Assembly: GCA_009760855.2 (NCBI GenBank)
Contig: WPIO01000008.1
Location: 515,001 to 579,000, forward strand
DNA: 64,000 nucleotides
Origin: Cristatella mucedo
Taxonomy: Eukaryota > Bryozoa > Phylactolaemata > Cristatellidae
Direction: 5' to 3'
The notes under the pieces are model-generated. The model was not told the DNA's origin and searched no databases. It saw only the letters and a list, made by a program, of their open reading frames with translations. Shown here in pieces: positions 49,106 to 60,996 of the stretch. How positions within the stretch are numbered: position 1 is the stretch's first letter; each line of letters opens with the position of its first letter. Made by a program: the position numbers and the translations under genes.

Positions 49106-49225
49106 ACGATAATAATACTATTACTAATAATAGTTAAAAGACGTTTGCATGGGGCGCTTAGGAGACCCAAAACCTCAAGGCGTTTCGCGCGCGCTCGCTG
49201 TAAAGGAAGCATCTCAATCGGTTGG
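49106..49225 (-). mobile_element. LINE-A tail fragment, diverged
   Basis: (AATAATA)n, then GGGGCGCTTAGGAGACCC and TGTAAAGGAAGCATCTCAATCGG. Confidence 0.65.
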
Positions 49226-49246
49226 TCAAAGTATAAATATAATTAA

Positions 49247-49383
49247 ATATAATTCATTTGTATAGCGCCCCGAGAGAACTTAAGTCTTTATTCAGGCGCT
49301 TCACATACGCCTCGGGGCTCGAGCCCACGCCCTCGGCCTGACCTTAGTCGGGGCGAGCACCTCGACCGCTGGGCCCAGCCCGC
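49247..49383 (-). mobile_element. SINE-2 copy
   Basis: On the minus strand: GGGCTGGGCCCAGCGGTCGAGGTGCTCG, the B-box GTGGGCTCGAGCCCC, then the tail GCCTGAATAAAGACTTAAGT..GGGGCGCTATACAAATG. Very similar to the copy at 45,590. Confidence 0.85.
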
Positions 49384-50123
49384 TCAAATCAGCCGCAAGC
49401 GCGCATAAGGACACAAAAGACAATGTGCCGCGCGAAAGCAGAATGCAGAAACCGCCGCCCGAGGTGCATTTCTGCTCGCCGCAATCATGCCGGCGATCAG
49501 TCTCGTACGCTCCCTTTTCTAGGTCACATGAAGTGCGGCCACTATAAAAATGCGTTTCTGTCACTTAATCTGTATAAGGTGACTTGGCTTCCGGCGCTCA
49601 TTCTTCGCTAAGTGGGTATCGCTTTCGTAGCTTCCGCTGGGTGTACGCGTATGCGGTCGGAAGTCGGCACTGAGCTCTGGAAGCGGCGTCTCACTATCCC
49701 CCCCACCACCGCCCCTCCTGCCCCCAGCTGCTGCTGCCGGTCACAGGTCACAAGGTCACAGGTCGCTGCGGCTACTGCTGCTTCCGTTGAGAGTCGGTAA
49801 AGAATTGATGCGGCGACGCATTCGACGAATATCCCGCCGGATGTATCGCGCTGCTTAACGACTGCTTATATCTGCGAGGCGCTAGCCGACATTCGCCAGC
49901 TCTCACGCCCGCTCTCACGCGCGTCCGCTCCGCTCGCGCTCTCCTCCCGGGCAGGCCGACACGAAAGGCCGCAGAGGCGGCGGCAGTTAGGCGGAACACC
50001 TCGCGACGCACGCGACCTCTGCTGTCGAGCGCGAATTTCTCTCGTCCCGAATTTCGTACGCTCGCCCCAGCGGGGGTCGCCGCGAAGCCTTGGCCGTTTA
50101 AGGCCTTAAATGGCGTGCGCGCC

Positions 50124-50161
50124 GGCGGCCGGCCGTAATTGCGTAATTACGGCCGGCCGCC
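50124..50161. repeat. Perfect inverted repeat, 17-bp arms, 4-nt loop
   Basis: GGCGGCCGGCCGTAATT (50,124-50,140) is followed by GCGT and the exact reverse complement (50,145-50,161). Confidence 0.95.
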
Positions 50162-52058
50162 TAGTTCCCTTCGGCGACCCTCGAAATTGTCGCGACGCTG
50201 CGCGCCGCGACGCGACAAAGAAGTCTCTCGCGCGCGCCCACTTCTTAATCGACTGCCGACGAAGCGCTCGAGCCGCCGCCTCGGCCGCAGGCTCATGCGA
50301 GGCAGCGCGCGAGTGTCGAACTCATCCTGAGCCGCCGCCGAAGGAGTCGGGGCGCTGGCGCCGCCGCGCCCACTCGTCCACACCCCCCTTCCCGATCGCA
50401 CCGCTCCGCGGAGCGTCGGTAGCCGCGCGGCTTTCTCGGTTCGGCGCGAGAGCGCAAGCGGCGCGCGGCGGCCGTGGCGACGACGACGACAGCCGGCGAT
50501 CTCGCTCGCTCGCTCGGCGGCGGCTCGCTCCGACGCCGCCGCCGACGGCCCATTTCCGCTCGGCGGGCGGTCTGAGGGCGAAGCGAGGCTGCGTCCGCGG
50601 AGCTGCGAGCGAGCGCCGCGCGGGTCTTTGTTTTTCGCGTCGGCCCGCGCGCGCCCGCTCCGACGGCCGGCGGCTAAGCGGTCCTGACAGGAGGATGATA
50701 AACGCTGGGCCGCTCGACCGCGCCGCTCCCCGAGCCCCCTAACCAACTGCTATTGCCTATTTGACCTTTAGAACTTTATTAGCCGGCAGTTAATTCGGCG
50801 GAAAGGACGGCGTAGCTCGAAGCGGCGGCTGGCGGCGCGGTGCGGCCGCCGCACTGACTGCGGTCGCCGCCTGGCGAAAAAAAAGCGGGAACGTTCGCGG
50901 GGCGGTTGGGGGAGCGTCCTGTCTGGCCTACCGCGCCCCTCACGCGACAGCACATTCATCGTCACCAGGTTTAGTTCTGGCGCCTGCAGGCCAGCCTTGT
51001 GCCTTGGCGTGTAGCCCCGGCCGGATGCGTCCGACCGTCGCCGCCGCTCAGGGGTCACAATAAGCGTCGATGGCGTTGAGACGGCGTCGGGTCGACGAGT
51101 GCGGTTCGCGACATCCTCCGCAGCTGCCGATTCGATGCACGACGTCGCCGCTCTGCTCAGCGCCTCTCGCCCCGTCTCGAGCTTTCCCCCAACAAATCCC
51201 ATCGCTCGCTCGCCGCGCCGCAAAATTGACCGGCTGCCACCCCGCCGCGAGGAAGAGTTAGCGCAGAACTGGCTGTCGCGTTCGTCGGTCGCTGCGACAC
51301 AACGCCTTCGGGGTGGCGGTGGTGGCGGTGGCGGTGGCGGTGGCGGCGGTAGAGGGTGGGATGGGGCACCAGCCGCGGCAAGCGAATGGGTGGCGGCGCT
51401 CTTAGTGCTGAGAGCGGGCGTAGCCAGGATTGAGCCAAGGTGGGCGCGCCGCCAGACCGGCTCGACCTCGACGAAGGCAGCCATAGTAGGCAGGTTGAAG
51501 GGACGTCGTCGGGACACCCAACGGGCCGCACGCTCGCACCCCTCGTGCGCATCGGTTCACGGCGGTCCCGGACGAGTCGGACCATCTCCGCTCTCCCACC
51601 CCGCGTGCCTCCCCCTTCTCCCCCCCCCCCCCCCCCCGCCGCCATGCTTTCGGTCGGTACGGCGCTCGGGCAGCGCCGCCGTCGCCGCCGCTCGCGGCTG
51701 AGCCACGGCGGCGGCGCCTGGAGCGCGAGGGCTCGCTTCTGCAGCAGCGCCGAGCATGTCCGGAGCGCGGCCTAGCGCCCCAACCGTAGCCGCGGCGCTC
51801 GTCGTCTGCCCTCGGCGGCGGCGGCGCAACGGCTACGCTAGGCCACTCTACGCTGCGGCGGCACAAAGGCGCTCAGCAGGCGGCTTTACGGTCACGCCAC
51901 CTTCGCCCGGGCGCACGCTCGCGCTAAGAGCTAAGAGCTCGTCTTCCAATCCACCGCAGGGCTCCGCGGCCGTGGATGGGGGAGCGAGGCGATTGAGTGA
52001 CGGCTGGCGGCGGCGGCGCCGCTCGGCGGCCGGTTGATTGTGCAGACGCCGCCGTCGC

Positions 52059-52088
52059 CGCGGCGTCGCTTACGTAAGCGACGCCGCG
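52059..52088. repeat. Perfect 30-bp palindrome
   Basis: The half CGCGGCGTCGCTTAC is followed without spacer by its reverse complement; the centre is TACGTA. Confidence 0.96.
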
Positions 52089-53279
52089 ATCGCTGGAGGG
52101 CCGCCGTCGCCGCCGCTCGGTGCTGTCATCGCCCGGGCGCTGGTGCGCCGCATATTAGTGGGCTGAGCAGTTCGTCTAAATGTGTCTCTCGATTTGTAAG
52201 CCGCTTTAAAAAATTTGCATTTGAATCGCTCAGTCCGATCGCGCCGGGCGGCGGCAGATTAGGCAGCACGAGGCACCCGGCGCGCTAGTGCACCTGCCGC
52301 CGCCTGTCGCGCCCGGCCGAGGCCGGCCATTGGATGGCCGTCGCGACAGCCGCCCGGCAGATGGCCCGATTGAGATCGCCTAGCGAGCATGCCGCCGCCG
52401 CCGCCGGGTGGCCGCGCTCGCTCGAGTAGCGGATGCAATTGCACCTTATTATTGTGCGGCAACGTCGCTAGTAGCGGTCGAGTTCAGAGCGCCGCCATCG
52501 CGGCGAGGAAGCCGCTGCGACCGTCTGCCGACACGCGCGGGGACGCTAGCCACGCTCGACTTCCGGTGGGGGTAGAGGGGAGGTAGGGCGAGGGGTTGGT
52601 AGCTCGCTGGACAATCCCTGGGCATGTCTGGGCAGGCCCCTTCCCGGCGAGATCTGCCAAGTCCGGTCGCGAGCGCTCTAGCCGATATGGACAGCCGGAA
52701 GTCCGCAGAGAGACCCCCGCCCCCCATCCCGCCGGATGGCCGCTCCGGCCGACGGCGAAGCAATTCAACGAATCGATCGAGCGCTCAGGAGCGGGCCGAC
52801 CGTGGAATGGCTGGCACATTACGTAATCAACCGATATCCCCCCCCTGGCGTCGATACCGGCCGACTGGCGACCGAGGGAAAAGCGATCGAATTCGCCGCC
52901 AGCCGAGCCCGAGTTCCGAAAGCTGCTGACATAAGTGCTAAATTGCAGCTGTAATCTCTCTCCCTCTCTCTATGTCTCTCTCTCTCGCGTGGCGGTCGTG
53001 TCTCGGTGGCAGCTATTTGCCAGCCACCGCAGGCTCTGGCCACGGTGAGAATAGGTGGATAATGAGCGCTAATTGCTAGCTCGAGTTTGGCTGCAGCACT
53101 GGCTGCACAGCCGGAAGCAGCTGAGCTTAGAGCTTTGCATAGACGAATGTGGTCGCGAAAAAGCGGTGGCCATTTTCCAAGACGGAGTGAGAAACAGATA
53201 AACAAGCAGTCACACAGACTTACACCTGTACAGACACGCACAGACACGAATGCAGAGGAAAAATGGGAGAAAGAAAGAA

Positions 53280-53281
<2 letters not shown>

Positions 53282-53362
<81 letters not shown>
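53282..53362. repeat. (GA)n microsatellite
   Basis: About 75 bp of pure GA, then GACAGAGA variants. A short CT-rich tract lies at 52,957-52,987. Confidence 0.97.
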
Positions 53363-53379
53363 TGAAATATAGAGACACG

Positions 53380-55180
53380 ACAGACAGACAAAAGTAGGTA
53401 AAGACAGACTGAAAGAGATAGACAGTGGAACAAAGAAGGTCCGAGACACCAACGAGGGGAAATAGACCAACAGTCAGTCGGTGACGGGCGACAGTGAGAC
53501 ATAGACAGTGTGAGGGTGACAGTGGAGAGCGATATATAGAGAGAGCAAGAGAGCGAAAGATGCTCCTCTTAGATGCTCCGCTTGCGCTCTTGTGCCCGAG
53601 TGCATGAGAAGAGCGTGGGTGGAGCAGTCAATGCTCAGCTCAAGCTGTACTCTGTCAGTGGCTGCCGAATTTCGCATTCATTGATTGCCAAGATGGAAAG
53701 CCTTAAAACCTCAAGAGAGACATCTTCGTGGTCTAGAGCTGCTGCTGCTGCTGCCCTATCGGCTGTCGGCACCCGTCATGCCATCTATGACCCTGACCTT
53801 CGTCAAGGCAAAGCTCTCGACGGACCATCCGACGTGTGCTGGCACGGGCACGACTTGAGAGCGAGACTAGCCGTTGCTCTTCGATCGATCTCTCAGCCTC
53901 TGCGGCGCCCCACCCGATCTCTCCTAAGGATCGGCCCCCACCTTAAGCCGGTGATGAGCTGCAGCCTAGCAAGTCATCAGCTGGCAGTCGCAATACCTCG
54001 AACGTCAGCTGCTGGTCACAGGAAGCTGACACGATTTTGATCAAAGCAATTCGCTTCCCTGTCTTGGCTGTCCAGACAGGCATGCGTCCATCTCGTGGAT
54101 GGGGGCCGTGCTGCCGAGTGGTCGCCAGCACGGTCCTCCACCGCTCCACCTTCACGTCCTTGCTCCCTTCAACTCCCCCGGCAGCCTGAGGCCTGTGCAA
54201 GTATTTGTTCTGGCTCGGCGTGTCTTAATAGTCTGCTGCCTGTTTTCTGGAGCCTCGGCATCATCAACAGAGCACAATGGCCGGCCACCACTATCTGCAG
54301 CTCGCTGTTTGCTTCCTAGGCCAAACCAGACACCTGCTGTCCCCGTAGGTACGCAGTCGGCAATTGTGCTCGATGCCTTAATCTTCACACTCGGCTAGCC
54401 TCGGCGGGCGGGCGGAGGACCGGGCTGGGGAGCACTGGGAGGATCTTTGCTGCTGCTGCTGCTGAAGCAGTCCCCTGCGCCGGTCTCCGTGCTACCGGCT
54501 TGGAGCCGATCGTGATGACTGCCTGCTGTGCTGGGTGGGAAGGATACTTCCGAAGTCTTCGAGAAAGCCGGGCTACTGCAGTCGATGAAATCCTATCCTA
54601 ATATTGCAGTCGATGAAATCCTATCCTAATATATCCTGCGGTCAATGCCGGCAGTGTTGCTGTGCAGACTCATCGCGAGGCCTCTGCCTCTGCCTCTGGC
54701 GATCCCTCTGTGAACGCTGCTCCCTGCAGCTCAGCCGATCGGCAGCGGCGGTCCTGCCTCTTAATCTCTACAAGAGTTTGCAAGTGGATGGGACAGGCGA
54801 AGGGAGTGGGCTATGCGGCTCCCTGCCCACCTGCATCTCCGACCGACCTGACGAGTGCCCCTTCAACTGCAGCAGCCTCCTGCCGAGGTCACTTTGTGGC
54901 GCTTTGCTTAATCGTGGCCACAATCCTCGTTGGTTTAGACGGTGACCGCACTCTCTAATAAAAAGTCACCAGACCACTGCTGCCTGCGGGAGAGTTTCGT
55001 GAGTCATCCTGCTCGGTCACATGGCTTCCAGTCTGGTTATGTGGCATCCTTATCGGTCACTTGGCATCACATACATCCTCACAGCTCTTGCCAATTTCAG
55101 CTGTAACATTGTAGCAAACTTTCGTGTGTATGTACTCTGTAACGGTGCCACAGTCAAGTGCATGCTACTACTAGCCATAT
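53380..55180. other. Unassigned sequence
   Basis: No gene recognised. Plus frames of 155 codons (53,573-54,040) and 113 codons (54,604-54,945) lack family resemblance. It holds the 28-bp duplication at 54,577. Confidence 0.4.
54577..54632. repeat. 28-bp perfect tandem duplication
   Basis: TGCAGTCGATGAAATCCTAT..AATAT occurs at 54,577-54,604 and again at 54,605-54,632. Confidence 0.95.
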
Positions 55181-55183
55181 TTA

Positions 55184-55345
55184 CAATAATAATAACATAT
55201 TTATATAGCACCCTGAAGAACTTAATCTCATTCTAGGCACTTTGCAAATGCTGTATAGGAAGTATGATCGAATGGTTAATTGCCGTAGGCTCAATTTCAA
55301 CAAGAATAACATAGTTAGAGGTGATACACAGATAGTCAGCATCTT
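55184..55345 (-). mobile_element. LINE-A 3' UTR and tail
   Basis: (AATAATA), then ATATAGCACCCTGAAGAACT, ATTCTAGGCACTTTGCAAATGC, GGAAGTATGATCGAATGG and the GTGATACACAG block. Confidence 0.8.
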
Positions 55346-55364
55346 CCTTTACAGCGTATGCATG

Positions 55365-55436
55365 TATGCAAAGTGCCTAGAAAGAGATTAAGTTTTCTGA
55401 CGGTGCTATACGAATGTGTTAATATTCTTATACTTA
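55365..55436 (+). mobile_element. LINE-A/SINE-2 tail fragment, inverted to its neighbour
   Basis: CAAAGTGCCTAGAAAGAGAT..GACGGTGCTATACGAATGTG ends in TTAATATTC. It faces away from the minus-strand tail at 55,184. Confidence 0.75.
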
Positions 55437-55504
55437 CCTGTCCGTGCACTTGTAACATTCCGTTGAGGCTTCTGTAATTTAATATCTCTAGGCCTTTCTT
55501 GCCA

Positions 55505-55644
55505 GTGCAACAAGGCACTTACAGTTAGTGAAACATTCTGCAGCTAGGCTTGTCTGTCGTGAACGCTGAAACTGCTGCATTAAAACCGACTCTGCCGACC
55601 CTGCGGGCTCCCTCTCTCTCTCTGTCTCTCTCTGTCTCTCTCTG

Positions 55645-55681
<37 letters not shown>

Positions 55682-55945
55682 TTCTGTCTCGCTCTAGCTC
55701 TTTCTCGCTACGGCCTTGATACTTACGTCCCCTGGCTTCCCATCATCAGCACCCGCTCTCCTGACTCGAGCCATTAAGCTGTGCCGCCTGCCTCAAGCGA
55801 AGCTCAAACCCTTTGCAGAACGTGCCTTCAGTGCCTACCCTCTCGAGACCAGGAACGAAATACTGACTGAAATCACATACCCTAAAGAACGACACCCTAA
55901 CTTGACGACATTTCAACAAACCAAAAGACTCGCACGTTCCTCTTT
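55505..55945 (+). mobile_element. LINE-A C-terminal fragment containing a (CT)n expansion
   Basis: Plus-strand relics [16 protein letters not shown] come before the CT tract. After it K-P-F-A-E-R-A-F-S-A-Y and P-N-L-T-T-F-Q-Q keep the LINE-A order. The H-W-L-P-V-K-equivalent part is replaced by or buried in the microsatellite. An ATTACGTGATT-type repeat follows at 55,947-56,030. Confidence 0.75.
55608..55705. repeat. (CT)n/CTGT microsatellite inside LINE-A
   Basis: CTCTCTGT units change into pure CT and then TTTCTCTC. Confidence 0.95.
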
Positions 55946-56482
55946 TTATTACGTGATTACGAGATTACGTTTTTATTACGTTATTACGTGATACGTTATT
56001 GCTCCATCCTTGTGATTTTTTATTACGTGATTGTTTTCATTTTGTCAGATTATTAAATAGTGGCTGGGGTGCACTGAGTGCGACCGGCGGCACCTGGTGT
56101 GCACAGCTGCCTTTCAGCTTCGGTTCTCGTTACCGCCAACTACTACCGCCTACGCCACTGCCCGCGCGGGGTTGTGTAAAGAAATGTGGAAGTCCAGCTC
56201 ACGTGTCAGGCTTTCATCGGAAGCGGTTGCAGAGCAGCCGTGCCCATATATAAACACTGAAAAGAAATACCTATACACTGAAAAGAAAATGTTTGCCATA
56301 TCACCACAGCTTTCTCGAGCCGCCTCTTACAGACGCTCTGTTCTCGTGCAGACGCCCTATCCTGATGAAGAACAGCATGTCCTCCGTTAGGTCCTCCTAT
56401 TTAGGTATACGTAACCACAATTGCACCCTCAAGTCTCCTCCGCCGCAGGAGTATTACTGAACTTCGTGGTTCATCGTTGCAT

Positions 56483-56585
56483 TAAAAATAATAATAGTAA
56501 TACATTTGTTATAGTGCCCTCAGAGAAAGCCAATCTCTTTCTGGGCACTTTGCATTTGTTGCATTCATTAGAGCGTCATAAGAAA
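56483..56585 (-). mobile_element. LINE-A tail fragment
   Basis: AAAATAATAATAGTAATACATTTG, then GTGCCCTCAGAGAAAGCC and CTCTTTCTGGGCACTTTGC. Confidence 0.75.
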
Positions 56586-56589
56586 GCTG

Positions 56590-57515
56590 CCCCGCTCTTT
56601 ACCGGATCATTTCCCCGAAGTTTATGCAGTGAATATATTTATTTATTCTGCCATTTTTCTCTCATCGGATTGCATTATGGGTTGGGAATAGATCGAGAAG
56701 GGATCCAGACCTGGACCTTACCAGAGGCAGTCAGTCATCCAGTCGTTGTAGCTACACGTGTCTGAGTGCAAGCTGCCTGCAGGCGGCAAGCTCCAGGTTT
56801 TGTCCAAGCGGTCCAGGGCCCACCGGAACTGCTCCGTCGCAACGCTCAATGGTCAGAGGTCGAGTTCAATCAGGAAGTGTCGATACATTGAGAGGCAGGC
56901 TCTATCCGATTTTATTAGGAAATTAAGCATGAAAAAAAGATTATTTAAGCCGGGATGGAAACATTTGTGCGTAAAAATTTCCTTCAACCCAGAGCACGGA
57001 CCTGGTGCGAATACGGCTGCGCGAGAAGGCCTACTGATTCGACTGGCAGCCGACTGGGCGTTTATTGCGTGCCCTGCTTTTTCCTTTTTACGAATGGCAG
57101 AATAACGGCGGAGCCTATGTAACGGAGTAGCTGCCTAATCGCTGCACCGTCGTTCTTGCAGCGCTCGCGGTGTCGCTCGGCCAGGCACTACTCTAGAGGT
57201 CTCCGAATAGCTCGGCGCGGCCAGCCAATTGCAGCGCTCGCTCGCGGCTTCCTCGCGTAAATATTTAGAAATACCGAGGCGCCGACGTGAAGGGTTAATT
57301 GAGCTCCGCCGCCCATCGGGTCCGTCGCGCATCGCGGGCAAGCCCGAACGCTCGCGGGCGGCGCCCGAAGCGTTCTGAACATTCGCGACTACCGCGCCGC
57401 GCTTGGCAATGGCATTGTGGGTGGGGAGCGACGGCGGCGGCGACGAGCCTTGTGAGCCTCCTGAGCGCACTGGCTGACGGTTCGCGTCCTCCTCTCGGGC
57501 CGTATAGCCAGCCGC
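56590..57515. other. Unassigned sequence, GC-rich in its second half
   Basis: No gene recognised; overlapping frames at 57,130-57,560 are composition-driven. Confidence 0.4.
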
Positions 57516-57519
57516 CGGG

Positions 57520-57690
57520 TCTCAGCCCATGAGGTAAGGCGCTCTCTCCTCTCGTCACGATACCAGGTCACGTGGGTTCGAGTCGCGCTGGGCGACGTCC
57601 TTTACTGTCCACTGCTGGCGGCGGCGATAGCCGTTGAGGCATGTCTGGCGCAACGTAGACGAAGCTGCTAAATCGGCTAACTTTATTTCT
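57520..57690 (+). mobile_element. SINE-1 copy
   Basis: Head CAGCCCATGAGGTAAGGCGCTC, B-box GTGGGTTCGAGTCGCGC, GCTGGGCGACG, then TGGCGGCGGCGATAGCCG and the end GAAGCTGCTAAATCGGC. Confidence 0.8.
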
Positions 57691-57899
57691 TATCGCGAGG
57701 AATAAGGCAAAATCACTGCCAGCCGCGCTGCGACGGGCGCAGCGCTCCGGAAGCACGTTGCACAAATAGTTACGCGAATCGCTACTCTGCGATTGCAAGG
57801 TATTCCTTAGAGGCGCGCGGTCACGCATCGCGAGGCGCTGTGCACACCCGCTGACGGTTCAGTCAGCTGAGCCGCTATTGCAGCGTTTGCTTAGATCGG

Positions 57900-57992
57900 G
57901 ATAATAATAATATACTTGATAAAGCGCCCCCAGAGAACTAAATCTCATTCAGGCGCTTTACATTTGTTGCAAGGGAATGAATCTTTGTATGT
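57900..57992 (-). mobile_element. LINE-A tail fragment
   Basis: (ATA)n, then CTTGATAAAGCGCCCCCAG, AACTAAATCTCATTCAGG and CGCTTTACATTTG. Confidence 0.78.
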
Positions 57993-58193
57993 ACCAGTGC
58001 TGCCTTCATCAAGCGGACCAAATTGCGGTTTACGATAAGCAAGAGTATAAAAAATAAATTAAGAAGTAATCGCCACTAAATGCCGCCGCGTCCTCCCGAA
58101 CGATTCAAACGAGTCTGCCCGCGACGATGTAAGCTTCAATTTACCTACTCCGCAATAGCCGTACAGAGACACGCACGAGAGCTGGACATAATA

Positions 58194-58376
58194 TCCAACT
58201 TATGAGCTCATATAACGTTAAACGGCCAACTATCTAACTTTATTTGAGCTCATATGACGTTATACGGCCAACTATCTAACTTTATTTGAGCTCATATGAC
58301 GTTATACGGCCAACTATCTAACTTTATTTGAGCTCATATAACGTTATACGGCCAACTGTCTCACTTTATATGAGCA
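58194..58376. repeat. 42-bp tandem repeat, about 4.3 copies
   Basis: The unit begins GGCCAACTATCTAACTTTAT and includes GAGCTCATATGACGTTATAC. Copies start at 58,224, 58,266, 58,308 and 58,350, with a partial copy before them. There are no spacers, so it is not a CRISPR array. Confidence 0.97.
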
Positions 58377-58625
58377 GCTTAACCGAGGAAAACCTGGCGA
58401 ATGCGTGGGCCGATCGGCCGATCTCACAAATAAATATTGGCGGCCGCTTCAAAGAATCATAACCAATGTTACATTTGTAGGTGTCTAGTTTCCCTCGACT
58501 GTGCAACCAAGGTTACATTTGTCTAGTCTCCCTCGACTACTCGAAATTGCTGTACTTCAATTCTAGCTCCAATGGGCAACAACAAGCTCGTTTCACTTTT
58601 CCGTTTACTTCAATATCTACTCTCC

Positions 58626-58635
58626 CCTTTCTTTC

Positions 58636-58666
<31 letters not shown>

Positions 58667-58891
58667 CTCTGTCCGTGTCTGTCTGTCTGTCTGTCTCCCT
58701 CTCGCTGTCTCTCTGTCTCTCTGTCTCTGCCTGTCTCTCTCTCTCTGTCTTGTCTCTCTCTGCCTGTCTCTCTCTGTCTCGGTCTCTTTCTCTGTCTCTG
58801 TCTCTCTCTCTTTCTCTCTGTCTGTCTGTCTGTCTGTCTCTCACTGTCTGTCTTGCCTCTCTCTCTTTCTCTCTCTGTCTTTCTCTCTCTG

Positions 58892-58980
<89 letters not shown>

Positions 58981-59066
58981 CTGTCTCTGTCTCTCTTTCT
59001 CTCTGTCTCTCTCTGTCTCTCTCTCTCTTTTCTCTCTGTCTCTGTCTGTCTCTCTTTCTCTCACAC
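58626..59066. repeat. Long (CT)n/(CTGT)n microsatellite
   Basis: About 440 bp. CTGT-rich from 58,640 to 58,850, pure CT near 58,903-58,970, then CTGT variants again. Reading frames here are Ser/Leu/Cys or Arg/Glu/Asp repeats without biological support. Confidence 0.97.
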
Positions 59067-59099
59067 CTCCACCCTAGCTCACTTTGAATGATCCTTGCG

Positions 59100-60605
59100 A
59101 GTTTTCAATTTATTCTCTGGAGGACGGTACGGCTAGGGGTCACGTGCGCAGATGCTCCCGGAAGCGCCGACGCTCCCGGAAGCGGTCGCCGCCGTCCTGC
59201 TTCACCTTCATTTCGCTTAGTTTGAGGGCGAAAATATTTACCAGAAGACGCCCGTAAAAGGCTCGACTTCGACGACGACCTGAGTAGATGGCCACCAAAT
59301 TAGGCCGCCGCCGCTCGTGCTCGCGCGCAGAGCTTAGTCGCCGCTAGTGGCCAGGCTGCGGGCCGACGCCGGCGCGGGCGGCGGCAGCCGACTGTAACCG
59401 ACACCGCCTGCAAGCCGAATTGCCGCCGCGTGCGCCGCCGCCCGTCGAGGAGTGGGCCGGCGTCTGAGAGTGTGTGTGCGTAAGCTCGAGTGCAATTAGG
59501 CATCTGTCTCCGGCCTTAGGAAATAGGAGGCCGCTGTCGCAGCTGCTGCCGCCGCCGCCGCGCGCTCTCAGCCAGCCTCGCCATAAATGGACTTGGCACT
59601 GGAGAAACTTAATTCCGCCGGAGCGTGCCGCAGGCTGGGCCTCCTCGTCCAGGGGGCGTGAGGCCAGCGGTCTGCGACCCCTGAACCCAATCGGGCCGCC
59701 GCTCAGTGGAGTGACGCTGGGACACGTGGGGGTTGTGGACTCGTTCGGACGACCAACGACCGAGATCGCCGCTTAGCGAGCGGCTGTGTGGTCCCAATCG
59801 TGGTCCCAATCAAAGAAAGAAGTCGAGTTTATCGGGCGGCCGAATTAATCGAGCTGCTGTAAATATTTCGAAGGTCGAGGTCAGACCGAGAGCAGAGACC
59901 GTCGTGAGCTCGGATTCGCATCGGACTGGATCATTGTCGTGTAGCTAGCGAGACCGCATCCTGCCGCTCCTAGACTCTCCACCCAGTCAGTCGTCCGTGT
60001 CCGACCAGCCGGAGCTTAAGGTTCACTGCAAATGGCCGGGCGGCTGGAAATCATTAGATAGCGGCTTGTCCCAGCAACGGCTGGCCCAGTCACGGCACGC
60101 ACGCACGCACAGGAAGCCGGGACGTCGTTCACAGGTAGCCGGGTGCAGTGTTTTGTTTCACTGGCTAACCTCAGCCGGTGGTTATCGGCAGGAAACCCGC
60201 TGCGTCCGTCCGCTGACGTCCCCCCCCCCTCCGCTCCCTTCCTCCCTTTGCCTACCCTCCCCCTTAACCCGCCGCTGCCCCCGAGCCGTTATCCGGGTTT
60301 TTTATTTACCGCTTACGACTCGTCAAAAAGCAGCGGCAGAAGCAGCGGAGTACTTCATTAAGTCGTTGAGCAGCTCGTTCTTCCGAGAGCTCCGACTCTG
60401 AGCATCCTGCTCCTCCTGCTCCTCCTGCTCCTCCTGCTCCTCCTCCTCCTCCTCCGCAGGCTGCATCGGGAGAGCAGCGGAGGGTAGGCGCAAGTGCAGG
60501 GTAGGGCCGGGAGCGTGCACGCTCCTCGCTCCTCGCTGCTCCCATTCGCCAGCTCATCCCGCTTCCGCTCGTAATTCAAATGGTGCGTCCTTTACGTTCC
60601 GTCGA
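59100..60605. promoter_or_regulatory. CpG-rich island
   Basis: GC-rich with a CTCCTG-type repeat at about 60,407-60,455 and a C-run near 60,220. No domain is recognised in its open frames on either strand. It could be a promoter region. Confidence 0.35.
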
Positions 60606-60612
60606 GTACTCT

Positions 60613-60993
<381 letters not shown>

Positions 60994-60996
<3 letters not shown>

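Larger units (their letters stand above)
49600..52960. promoter_or_regulatory. Large CpG-rich island
   Basis: About 3 kb of very GC-rich, CpG-dense DNA with (GGTGGC)n at 51,313-51,353, a C-run at 51,619-51,637 and two strong palindromes (50,124-50,161; 52,059-52,088). Open frames of up to 249 codons occur on both strands and in overlapping frames. All are Arg/Ala/Pro-rich, as expected from composition, and none has a recognisable domain. This may be the promoter and 5' exon of an unidentified gene. Confidence 0.4.

Noticed and set aside
50110-52040. Long Arg/Ala/Pro-rich frames on both strands as real proteins
   Set aside because: Frames overlap in several phases on both strands, which is typical of GC-rich DNA with few stops. 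No domain or motif is recognisable.
57520-57600. Functional tRNA genes (B-box-like sequences at several places)
   Set aside because: The heads lack a clean cloverleaf and acceptor pairing, and each is joined to the same SINE body and tail.
58194-58376. CRISPR-like array
   Set aside because: The 42-bp units are directly adjacent with no variable spacers, in a eukaryotic context without cas-like genes.
58481-59091. Open frames of Ser-Leu-Ser-Leu or Arg-Glu-Arg-Glu over the microsatellites (also at 7.3, 12.3, 18.9, 39.5, 41.8, 53.3, 60.6 and 63.9 kb)
   Set aside because: A dinucleotide repeat has no stop codon in some frames, so long frames appear automatically. Nothing around them supports a protein.
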